Assembly: GCA_002494125.1 (NCBI GenBank)
Contig: DLBD01000131.1
Span: 1 to 5,469 of the forward strand
Source: Ruminococcaceae bacterium UBA7030
Lineage (GTDB): Bacteria; Bacillota; Clostridia; Oscillospirales; Acutalibacteraceae
Direction: 5' to 3'
DNA: 5,469 bases
Part shown: piece by piece, positions 1 through 5,066 of the stretch
Numbering within the stretch: position 1 is the stretch's first letter
Layout: every line of letters starts with the position of its first letter
Translations under genes and position numbers: made by a program
Notes under the pieces: model-generated
Seen by the model: the letters and a program-made list of their open reading frames with translations, nothing else
What the model was told of the DNA's origin: nothing
Database searches by the model: none

Positions 1-429
1 GTCGCTTGTGTTTTTAGCGTGCCACTCATTGAATAAATCCTGCATAGGTACAAGGTCGCTGATACCTTTAGCAGTATCAATATTATCCATAATGGCAATA
101 TACCGAATACCAAGCTCGTCAAAGGTTTCTTCAAGCAATTGCCCGACGATAAGTCTGTTTCTACCAAGACGGGAATGGTCTTTTACAATTAAGGTTTCAA
201 CCTTACCTTGCTCTGCAAGTGACATGATTTCCATAAATGCAGGTCGAGCAAAATTGGTTCCGCTCCAACCGTCATCGATAAAAACTCGGCAATTAGCAAA
301 ACCATTTTCCTTTGCATATTTTTCAAGAATTGCTTTTTGATTTTTAATACTGCCCGATTCTCCGGCCCTATCGTCATCGTTTGAGAGACGGCAATACAAA
401 GCAGTAATTCGGTCTGTTTTGTTATTCAT
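1..429 (-). CDS. Large serine recombinase, N-terminal part (gene cut by window edge)
   Basis: The first 143 residues of a serine site-specific recombinase of the TnpX-like group found in clostridial integrative elements. The frame is open to base 1, so the C-terminal part lies outside the window. Such enzymes excise and integrate an element through a covalent 5'-phosphoserine intermediate in the cytoplasm. The resolvase catalytic domain is visible: YCRLS near the start puts the nucleophile at Ser16, SIKNQKAILEKYAKENGF follows at 27-44, DDGWSGTNF at 52-60, and VKDHSRLGRNR at 82-92 carries the conserved Arg87 and Arg90. IAIMDNIDT and FNEWHAKNTSD close the visible part. Family members usually run beyond 500 residues, with a recombinase domain and often a zinc ribbon, none of which is visible here. 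The ATG at 427-429 has AAAGGAG 4 nt upstream. A strong promoter precedes it, so it need not depend on the mobilization operon. Family call is firm; the exact subfamily is inferred from sequence memory. Confidence 0.93.
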   Translation of the reverse strand, partial: MNNKTDRITALYCRLSNDDDRAGESGSIKNQKAILEKYAKENGFANCRVFIDDGWSGTNFARPAFMEIMSLAEQGKVETLIVKDHSRLGRNRLIVGQLLEETFDELGIRYIAIMDNIDTAKGISDLVPMQDLFNEWHAKNTSD

Positions 430-474
430 ATAACTCCTTTCCCAGCCGAATATGTTTGATTGTAGGTTATACAT

Positions 475-503
475 ATCATAACATATTTCAACCAATAATT
501 CAA
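475..503 (-). promoter_or_regulatory. Probable sigma-A promoter of the recombinase gene
   Basis: Read on the minus strand, TTGAAT (498-503) and TATGAT (475-480) are separated by exactly 17 bp. The -10 box is preceded by TGT, giving an extended -10 (TGTTATGAT). The predicted start of transcription is near 468, about 40 nt before the recombinase ATG. An imperfect inverted repeat (around TTGATTGTAGGTT at 456-468 and AACCAATAATTCAA at 490-503) brackets the -10 box and covers the -35 box, and could be an operator. The promoter assignment is from consensus match only. Confidence 0.7.
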
Positions 504-520
504 CACTTTAAAGCGCGATT

Positions 521-787
521 TTATTCGTATTTTATTTTTATTCCCAATAAGCGGACTATCTTTTCTAAAATAGTTTCACTTGCCTGACCGTTAAAGTGGG
601 ATTGAGCAGTAATCAGATTGTCGTCAATTTCAGTAGTGTATGAAGGAAGCGTCAGGTTTTCTTCATACCATGCCTTGAGCTCGTCATAACTCATTTTGTC
701 AAGTCTATCATAAAGCTCATTAAGGGCAGTATTTAAATACTTGGCGGTTTCATCGTCAAGCGGTATCTTTATCTCGTTTTTTCCCAT
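521..787 (-). CDS. Small TnpW-like transposon-encoded protein
   Basis: An 88-residue acidic protein with no signal peptide or membrane segment. Its C-terminal third (about residues 56-83, containing LITAQSHFNGQASETILEKIVRLL) resembles the short TnpW family of clostridial transposons. That family has a beta-strand-like 'V.FS...KET..DKI.RLI' pattern and no known function. The N-terminal half (DDETAKYLNTALNELYDRLDKMSYDELKAW is helical in character) is longer than I recall for TnpW and I do not recognise it. The ATG at 785-787 has AAGGAG 9 nt upstream, lying inside the end of the relaxase gene. The two genes overlap by 19 nt in different frames, so they are almost certainly co-transcribed and probably translationally coupled. 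It sits between relaxase and recombinase, suggesting an accessory role in transfer or excision. That role is inference; the TnpW link is from remembered family pattern. Confidence 0.72.
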   Translation of the reverse strand: MGKNEIKIPLDDETAKYLNTALNELYDRLDKMSYDELKAWYEENLTLPSYTTEIDDNLITAQSHFNGQASETILEKIVRLLGIKIKYE

Positions 788-2172
788 TCGTAATTTCTCC
801 TTCTGCTTCTGTGATTTCTTTGCTGAACGATAAAGCGCTGCTGCATTGCCCGTTGTTCCTTGGCAATATCCTCTTTGATTTTCGGGCTGTCCTCAAGGAC
901 GTGCTTGGCAGTTTTGTTATCCTTGCGAATAGCAGTCAGCACGGTTGTAATATCATCCCGCTGAGCTTTGTATTTCGCTTTCTCGGCAGGGTTGTCCGTT
1001 CTATTCATCCTTGCACGGATACGATTGCGTTTCTTTTCAAGTACTTTAATCTGCTCATTGTTTGAAGCAATAAAATTACTAACATCCTCTGTGGTTTTGA
1101 AATCCTGTTTGCAAATCAGTCTGATGTTTTGTGAATAACGGTCTATCCTTCGCCATGCTTCCCTCATTTCAGGGGATAGCGGTTTTCGCTGTTTCTTTTC
1201 GGGAAGAAATCCAAGCAGATAACAGTAGCGGAAGTATAATGCCTTTAATCCTGTTATCCTTCTTGTACGCTTAAAGCTACCTCTGAAAGTTACAGGTCTG
1301 GGACGAATATATGTCGTTTTTGTTTCTTCCATAAAGTTTCTGTAATTATGATAATTGACAATGCGATCTTTTTGCTTAATGCGCTCCTGCACTCTACGAT
1401 GGTTATACTCCTCTCCGAGTCTGAACATACGGGTTGCTTTCTTATCGCCGAAGCGCTTGATAGTCCAGTACGTTCTGTTTTGGTTAAGATTAACCTCGTA
1501 GCCTTGCTCACGCATTACCTGATGAAAGGTTTTCATATCCACGCTGTGTTCAACGGCAAAATCTATTGCTTCTCTCATCAGGTTGTACTTTGTGGGCTCG
1601 CCTCGCTTCTCTGCCTCATAGATTGCTCTCGGTGTTCCGACGGAAGGGTTCTTAACAATCGAGAGGTCGTGCTCCCAACAAATACGGTCAGAGGTTTCAC
1701 GTAGTCGCTGCATTTCTTTTCTGCTGTAATCATATTTCTTTCCGTCGATAAAAGATACGGAGTTAATACAGAAATGATTATGCAGATGGTCTTTATCAAG
1801 ATGAGTAGTAACGATTACCTGAAACCTGTCTCCCCACATTTCCTTTGCAAGCTGTACACCAATCTTATGACATTGCTCGGGTGTAACCTCGTTAGGCTTA
1901 AAACTTTGATATCCGTGCCAAGCAATATATCCCGTTGTTTTGTTGAACTGCTTCTTGGTCATTATCATTTGCTTCAAGGCAATTTCTTTTACGCAGTTAA
2001 TGGCGGTAACATATTGCTTGTCCTGCGTTTTGTCATCTCTGGTAACATACCGAAATAGATTAGACAAGTCGCTCGGAGCATCTTTCACTTCAACTGTCTT
2101 GTCAGGATTTTCAACATACTTGATTAAATCGTTGAGGCTGCCTTCAATATGCCATAGTGAAGTTGTTGCCAT
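769..2172 (-). CDS. Relaxase / mobilization nuclease (MobA/VirD2 type, MOBP-like)
   Basis: A 467-residue relaxase that would nick oriT and lead the single strand into a recipient cell. The nuclease domain fills roughly residues 1-260. LIKYVENPDKT (16-26) and LFRYVTRDDKT (39-49) contain the candidate catalytic tyrosines Tyr19 and Tyr42. WHGYQSF follows at 85-91. HLDKDHLHNHF (124-134) is the metal-binding histidine motif (His124, Asp126, His129, His131, His133). The last 140 or so residues are very basic and predicted helical (KKRNRIRARMNR, QRNHRSRRRNYEW), probably DNA-binding or partner-binding. I start at the ATG 2170-2172 because GGGAGG (2180-2185) lies 7 nt upstream; a TTG five codons earlier falls inside that ribosome binding site. 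The start overlaps the mobC stop as TAATG, indicating translational coupling. Length is normal for the relaxases of clostridial ICE/IMEs. Family is firm; the MOB class is inferred from the MobC partner and motif. Confidence 0.95.
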   Translation of the reverse strand: MATTSLWHIEGSLNDLIKYVENPDKTVEVKDAPSDLSNLFRYVTRDDKTQDKQYVTAINCVKEIALKQMIMTKKQFNKTTGYIAWHGYQSFKPNEVTPEQCHKIGVQLAKEMWGDRFQVIVTTHLDKDHLHNHFCINSVSFIDGKKYDYSRKEMQRLRETSDRICWEHDLSIVKNPSVGTPRAIYEAEKRGEPTKYNLMREAIDFAVEHSVDMKTFHQVMREQGYEVNLNQNRTYWTIKRFGDKKATRMFRLGEEYNHRRVQERIKQKDRIVNYHNYRNFMEETKTTYIRPRPVTFRGSFKRTRRITGLKALYFRYCYLLGFLPEKKQRKPLSPEMREAWRRIDRYSQNIRLICKQDFKTTEDVSNFIASNNEQIKVLEKKRNRIRARMNRTDNPAEKAKYKAQRDDITTVLTAIRKDNKTAKHVLEDSPKIKEDIAKEQRAMQQRFIVQQRNHRSRRRNYEWEKTR

Positions 2173-2483
2173 TACGCCACCTCCCAAGGTTGTGTACTCT
2201 CAGACTGAAACCTCATTATCCAGTCCTCCAACTCCTCACAAGCCATAAGAATATTTGTATTGTCATCTGCGTTATCCTTAATGACATTGTGAATAGCATA
2301 GAGCTCGTTCATTAATTCCCAAAATCTTTTATCAGGAATTGGTTTTGGAATTGACCAGCGAAGCATCCTGCGAACATACTCTGACTTATTACATCCACTT
2401 CGTTTGCTGGCAGCGTTTAATCTTTCAATATCCTCATCATACATTGAGAGCGTAACCTTTTTTCTTTTATCTTTTTCTTCCAT
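2172..2483 (-). CDS. mobC: MobC-like relaxosome accessory protein (ribbon-helix-helix)
   Basis: A 103-residue protein of the plasmid mobilization MobC type. RKKVTLSMYDEDIERLNAASKRSGCNKSEYVRRML (about residues 7-41, given here only as its pattern) has the strand-helix-helix layout of a ribbon-helix-helix DNA-binding fold. A helical C-terminal part follows, with FWELMNELYAIHNVIKDNA and ILMACEELEDWI. MobC proteins bind oriT next to the relaxase and help open the DNA for nicking. The ATG at 2481-2483 has AAGGAG 7 nt upstream. The stop codon shares one base with the relaxase start (TAATG), so the two relaxosome partners are made from one transcript in matched amounts. The 140-nt space upstream holds the hairpins proposed as oriT, the expected place for its binding site. 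Confidence 0.85.
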   Translation of the reverse strand: MEEKDKRKKVTLSMYDEDIERLNAASKRSGCNKSEYVRRMLRWSIPKPIPDKRFWELMNELYAIHNVIKDNADDNTNILMACEELEDWIMRFQSESTQPWEVA

Positions 2484-2520
2484 AATTTCACTCCTTGTTT
2501 TCTGTTTTTGTTTAAGGGTT

Positions 2521-2607
2521 TTAGGGACTTTTCCCTAACTTGTGGATTTGTCCGTACAAATCCGATGCTCACTACAGTCTGATACATACTTTTCAGCCTG
2601 TAGGGCT
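2521..2607. other. Candidate origin of transfer (oriT): tandem hairpins
   Basis: The gap between the 96-aa gene and mobC (2484-2623) contains two perfect inverted repeats 5 bp apart. One is TTAGGGA-CTTT-TCCCTAA (2521-2538, 7-bp stem). The other is GGATTTGT-CCGT-ACAAATCC (2544-2563, 8-bp stem). A weaker one, AGCC-TGTAG-GGCT, lies at 2595-2607. Neither strong hairpin is followed by a T-run on either strand, so they are not ordinary terminators. Inverted repeats beside mobC and the relaxase gene are the usual layout of an oriT. The nick site is not identified. Alternatives are an mRNA hairpin that controls mobC, or a MobC operator. Confidence 0.5.
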
Positions 2608-2623
2608 ACGCCAAATTATTCCT

Positions 2624-2914
2624 TTACTTTTTCGGCAGGTGGTTATCTCGGGTAGCGTTTCGGGATAACAATTGCCTTCGTTTTTCGCTGTAAGGTGAAG
2701 TTAAGCGGAAGCAAAATCTACCCTTATTAATCTCAAATTCCAACATACCGTTACCCGAATCATCCACCAACTTGCACTCATTAGGGTACTTCTTTGAGAA
2801 CTTCATCAACCTGTTTTTAAGGTCGGTATTGTATGTTCTAATGTTAATTATGGGGTCATCCTCATCAAAAAATATCTCCGTAATCTTATCCTTTTTCTTC
2901 ATTCCGGTTATCAT
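2624..2914 (-). CDS. Small conserved element protein of unknown function
   Basis: A 96-residue soluble protein with no signal peptide or membrane helix. I recognise the pattern, ITEIFFDEDDPIINIRTYNT then LKNRLMKFSKKYP, a FEINKGRFCFRLTSPYS segment and a basic tail, as a small protein that recurs beside mobC in clostridial integrative elements. I know no established function for it. The N-terminal half is acidic and the C-terminal quarter is rich in Arg/Lys (EKRRQLLSRN), which could suit a nucleic-acid or protein partner role. The ATG at 2912-2914 is preferred over the internal Met5 because AAGGAG lies 6 nt before it. It is the first gene of the mobilization operon in transcription order, directly behind the probable promoter and separated from mobC by the putative oriT. 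Being real is likely from the ribosome binding site, position and family resemblance; any role is inference. Confidence 0.78.
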   Translation of the reverse strand: MITGMKKKDKITEIFFDEDDPIINIRTYNTDLKNRLMKFSKKYPNECKLVDDSGNGMLEFEINKGRFCFRLTSPYSEKRRQLLSRNATRDNHLPKK

Positions 2915-2930
2915 AAATTACTCCTTTTCC

Positions 2931-2989
2931 ATCCATTTCCCGACAGATTATTATCGCACTTTGCCGAAAAATATATTGTCGAAATGGAT
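2931..2989. repeat. Inverted repeat bracketing the mobilization-operon promoter
   Basis: ATCCATTTC (2931-2939) and GAAATGGAT (2981-2989) are perfect 9-bp inverted copies. A second paired block, GACA (2942-2945) with TGTC (2977-2980), continues the stem inward past a 2-nt bulge. About 31 nt separate the inner arms. The left arm ends just upstream of the ribosome binding site of the 96-aa gene. It could be a two-site operator, a 5'-UTR hairpin, or part of an att or oriT site. The loop also contains AAGTGCG on the minus strand, a short match to the nick core known from IncQ-type origins. Confidence 0.55.
2950..2958 (-). promoter_or_regulatory. Possible extended -10 promoter of the mobilization operon
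   Basis: On the minus strand TGCGATAAT matches an extended -10 element (TGn followed by GATAAT, five of six bases of TATAAT). Transcription would begin near 2943, leaving a leader of about 30 nt before the 96-aa gene. No convincing -35 box sits at the normal distance; TCGACA upstream is 21 bp away, which is too far. The call rests on the extended -10, the position and the surrounding inverted repeat. Confidence 0.4.
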
Positions 2990-3019
2990 TGCTTTTGTTA
3001 ATTGTTTTGAAAAAAATGC

Positions 3020-3453
3020 CCCTCACTTCTTGGATATTTGAAGACCAAAATATGCACTCTTTTTTGAAATGTTTTTAGTTTGTTTACAATTCTTTTGCAT
3101 TACCTCCCACTATGCTATTAGCGACTTTTTTGCGATTTGATTAAAAAATTTTTCAATTTTTGCAAAATGCATTAGGAAATCCCCCCCCTCAATTGAAGCC
3201 ACGCAGATTCAAAAATGTTAGGTTTTGAAAAAACTTTTTTGGGTGAAAAAGAAACAGTTCCCTCACTATACGCAGAAAAAACGGATGTTTTGTGAGGGTA
3301 TTTTCCGAAACCTTTACAAAAATTTTTATTTCACCTTGAAAAAGTCCCTTCACTATACGCAGATTTCAAAGGCAAAATATAACCATATCGGGACTAAAAT
3401 TCACATTTTATTTACACCTATCAGAAATAAATATCCCTCTACTTGAAGCCACG
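3020..3453. repeat. Family of five degenerate CCCTCAC-type repeats
   Basis: Copies begin at 3020 (CCCTCACTTCTTGG), 3186 (CCCTCAATTGAAGCCACG), 3260 (CCCTCACTATACGCAGA), 3346 (CCCTTCACTATACGCAGA) and 3435 (CCCTCTACTTGAAGCCACG). Three are preceded by a TGAAAAA tract within about 13 nt (3008, 3243, 3337). The last four lie 74, 86 and 89 bp apart. A sixth, weaker match is CCTCCCACTATGC at 3103-3115. The 3186 copy combines TTGAAGCCACG of one form with ACGCAGATT of the other, showing that the two forms are related. Possible roles are recombinase or excision-factor binding sites near an element end, iterons, or operators. None can be chosen from sequence alone. Confidence 0.6.
3260..3298. repeat. Inverted repeat built on one CCCTCAC copy
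   Basis: CCCTCAC (3260-3266) is matched by GTGAGGG (3292-3298) in inverted orientation with 25 nt between. The loop holds TATACGCAG, with an inner AAAA/TTTT pair possible. This copy is the only one of the family with a clear inverted partner, so it may be a composite protein-binding site or a weak hairpin. Confidence 0.45.
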
Positions 3454-3481
3454 AAAAAGCGAGATTACAAGCCCGTTGGGC

Positions 3482-3519
3482 AAAAAAAATAAACCTTGTC
3501 AGGTATTTCCTAACAAGGT
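3482..3519 (-). terminator. Intrinsic terminator of the purF operon
   Basis: On the minus strand the hairpin runs from 3519 to 3493: ACCTTGT-T-AGG, loop AAATA, CCT-G-ACAAGGT. This is an 11-bp stem with one U-G wobble. It is followed by a T-rich tail including eight consecutive T (3489-3482). It lies about 80 nt past the purF stop codon in the correct orientation and should keep purF transcription out of the mobile element. Confidence 0.9.
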
Positions 3520-3597
3520 CAAATTAGTTATCTTCAGTTTTAATTCCTATATATTAGGACAGTAAAAATGTGTTTGTAAACCTAATTGCTGTAATAT

Positions 3598-5055
3598 TTA
3601 ATCCAGCGTTTGATAGTAATCTGAGAAGTTGCCGAGTTTCTGGTCGAATTTGTTTTTGCTGATTTGCGTTGGTACTGCTATGGGATAGTTACCCGTAAAG
3701 CAGCCGTCGCAGAAGCAGACGCTTGCGCCCTCTGCAATTTTATGCGTTGCCGCTACAGAAAGATAGCCGAGCGAATCCACGCCGATTACCTTTGCAATTT
3801 CCTCTACCGTATCATACTGACAGGCAATCAGGTTATCGCCGCTGTCAATATCTGTACCGAAATAACAGGCGTTCTTAAAGGGTGGAGCGGACACGCGCAT
3901 ATGCACTTCTTTCGCGCCTGCATCTCGCAGAAGTTTCACTATTCTTGCACAGGTTGTTCCCCTGACGATAGAATCGTCAATCATAATCACCCGCTTACCT
4001 TTGATGTTTTCCCTGATAACATTGAGCTTTATTCTTACGGCGTCCTCTCTTTGTGACTGAGAGGGCTGAATAAAACTCCTGCCGATATAGCGGTTTTTAA
4101 TAAATCCGATGCCGTACGGTATACCGCTTTCTCTTGCATAGCCGAGCGCCGCGTCAATCCCCGAATCGGGAACGCCGATAACGATATCGGCATTGACAGG
4201 GTGTTCCTTTGCAAGAAAGGCACCTGCTCTCATTCTTGCCTGCTGTACCGAAACGCCGTCAATCACGGAGTCCGGACGGGCGAAATAAATATATTCAAAC
4301 ACGCAAATGTTGCTTTTCTCTTTTGGGACACAATGTGTTTTGACAGACTTAATACCTTCATCCGAAATTACCACAATTTCTCCCGGAAGAATATCCCTGA
4401 TAAAATCAGCGCCGACGGTATCAAGCGCACAGGATTCGCTGCTCACGCAGTAAGCACCGTCAGCAGTTTTGCCAAGACAAAGCGGACGAAAGCCGTTCGG
4501 GTCACGGAAGGCAATCATTTTTGTTGCCGTCATTAACACGCAGGAATAAGCGCCCTTAATCACGCGCATGGTCTGCTCCACTGCTTCCTCGGTGCTTTTA
4601 CATTTTAAGCGATTAGAAACAATGGAATAGGCAATTGCCTCCGTATCGGATGTCCCGTGAAAGATACCGCCCGACAGTTCAAACTGCTTTCTGATTTCGT
4701 CAGCATTAACCAGGTTGCCGTTATGAGCAAGCGCAAGATTGCCCTTGATATGACGGATAACAAGCGGCTGAATATTGCCTATATCCTTGCCGCCCGTGGT
4801 GGAATAGCGCACGTGACCGAGCGCCATATTACCACTGCCGAGCGACTTGAGGCGTTCCTCGGTAAACACATCAGGCACCAAGCCGTTACCTTTATAATGC
4901 GAGAAAACGCCGTCATCGTTTACGGCAATACCGCAAGCCTCCTGCCCTCTGTGCTGAAGAGCATAGAGAGCAAGATATACCGTTTGTGCCGCCTCGCAGG
5001 TCTTGTTTTCAAAGACGCCGAACACGCCGCATTCTTCGTGTAATGAGTTGAACAT
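3598..5055 (-). CDS. purF: Amidophosphoribosyltransferase (PurF)
   Basis: A 485-residue enzyme for the first committed step of de novo purine synthesis: PRPP plus glutamine gives 5-phosphoribosylamine (EC 2.4.2.14), in the cytoplasm. The N-terminal class II glutaminase domain has a short propeptide (MFNSLHEE) before Cys9 in ECGVFG. It also has ALQHRGQEACGI, GHVRYSTTG (80-88), HNGNLVN (111-117) and GTSDTEA (134-140). The phosphoribosyltransferase half has GVPDSGIDAALGYA, NRYIGRSFIQPSQ and the PRPP loop VIMIDDSIVRGTT (356-368). Cys251, Cys397, Cys449 and Cys452 align with the four ligands of the B. subtilis-type 4Fe-4S cluster, so this is the oxygen-sensitive, propeptide-processed class. Length is close to the B. 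subtilis enzyme. The ATG at 5053-5055 has AAGGAG 5 nt upstream. The gene follows the GltB3-like gene by 9 nt and ends the operon before a strong terminator. No PurR box or riboswitch is visible here; the operon promoter is outside the window. Confidence 0.98.
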   Translation of the reverse strand: MFNSLHEECGVFGVFENKTCEAAQTVYLALYALQHRGQEACGIAVNDDGVFSHYKGNGLVPDVFTEERLKSLGSGNMALGHVRYSTTGGKDIGNIQPLVIRHIKGNLALAHNGNLVNADEIRKQFELSGGIFHGTSDTEAIAYSIVSNRLKCKSTEEAVEQTMRVIKGAYSCVLMTATKMIAFRDPNGFRPLCLGKTADGAYCVSSESCALDTVGADFIRDILPGEIVVISDEGIKSVKTHCVPKEKSNICVFEYIYFARPDSVIDGVSVQQARMRAGAFLAKEHPVNADIVIGVPDSGIDAALGYARESGIPYGIGFIKNRYIGRSFIQPSQSQREDAVRIKLNVIRENIKGKRVIMIDDSIVRGTTCARIVKLLRDAGAKEVHMRVSAPPFKNACYFGTDIDSGDNLIACQYDTVEEIAKVIGVDSLGYLSVAATHKIAEGASVCFCDGCFTGNYPIAVPTQISKNKFDQKLGNFSDYYQTLD

Positions 5056-5060
5056 AAGCG

Positions 5061-5066
5061 CTCCTT
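5061..5066 (-). promoter_or_regulatory. purF ribosome binding site overlapping the upstream stop codon
   Basis: AAGGAG on the minus strand uses two bases of the TAA stop (5065-5067) of the preceding gene and lies 5 nt before the purF ATG. Ribosomes that end the upstream gene would be placed directly on this site, so translational coupling of the two genes is likely. Confidence 0.75.

Larger units (their letters stand above)
2915..3597. other. Long AT-rich gene-free region, probably containing the element boundary
   Basis: No convincing gene occupies these 683 bases. Going up in coordinate it holds: the inverted repeat and probable promoter of the mobilization operon; very AT-rich DNA with A and T tracts (3060-3180); a run of eight C (3181-3188); a family of CCCTCAC-based repeats; and the purF terminator. 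DNA to the right of about 3480 belongs to the purF transcription unit, while DNA to the left of 2915 belongs to the mobile element, so one junction should fall between them. The exact junction cannot be seen without the other end of the element. The 78 bases between the terminator and the purF stop are AT-rich and show only weak inverted repeats. Confidence 0.6.

Noticed and set aside
8..340. Plus-strand open frame of 110 codons
   Set aside because: It is antisense to the recombinase catalytic domain, which is confidently identified.
2173..2187. Relaxase start at an upstream TTG, adding five residues
   Set aside because: The TTG overlaps the GGGAGG that serves the ATG at 2170-2172 and has no ribosome binding site of its own at a proper distance.
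2521..2563. Hairpins as intrinsic terminators
   Set aside because: No T-tract follows either stem on either strand.
3023..3100. A 25-residue minus-strand reading frame (MQKNCKQTKNISKK...) preceded by GGGAGG
   Set aside because: The ribosome binding site is only 2 nt from the ATG, the peptide is very short and Lys/Asn-rich as expected of random AT-rich DNA, and its stop lies inside a repeat copy. A leader peptide is possible but unsupported.
3225..3446. Plus-strand open frame of 73 codons
   Set aside because: Lacks a good ribosome binding site, runs through the repeat copies, and its composition is that of AT-rich non-coding DNA.
3020..3453. CRISPR array
   Set aside because: Repeats are degenerate, of two forms and differing length, spacing is uneven (74-166 bp), and no cas genes are visible.
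3545..3586. Weak inverted repeats (TCCTA/TAGGA and ATTAGG/CCTAAT) between purF and its terminator
   Set aside because: Stems of only 5-6 bp in AT-rich DNA, expected by chance, and no T-tract.
3664..5043. Several plus-strand open frames opposite purF (for example 3664-4056 and 4657-5043)
   Set aside because: They are antisense to a fully motif-supported purF and show no recognisable protein features.
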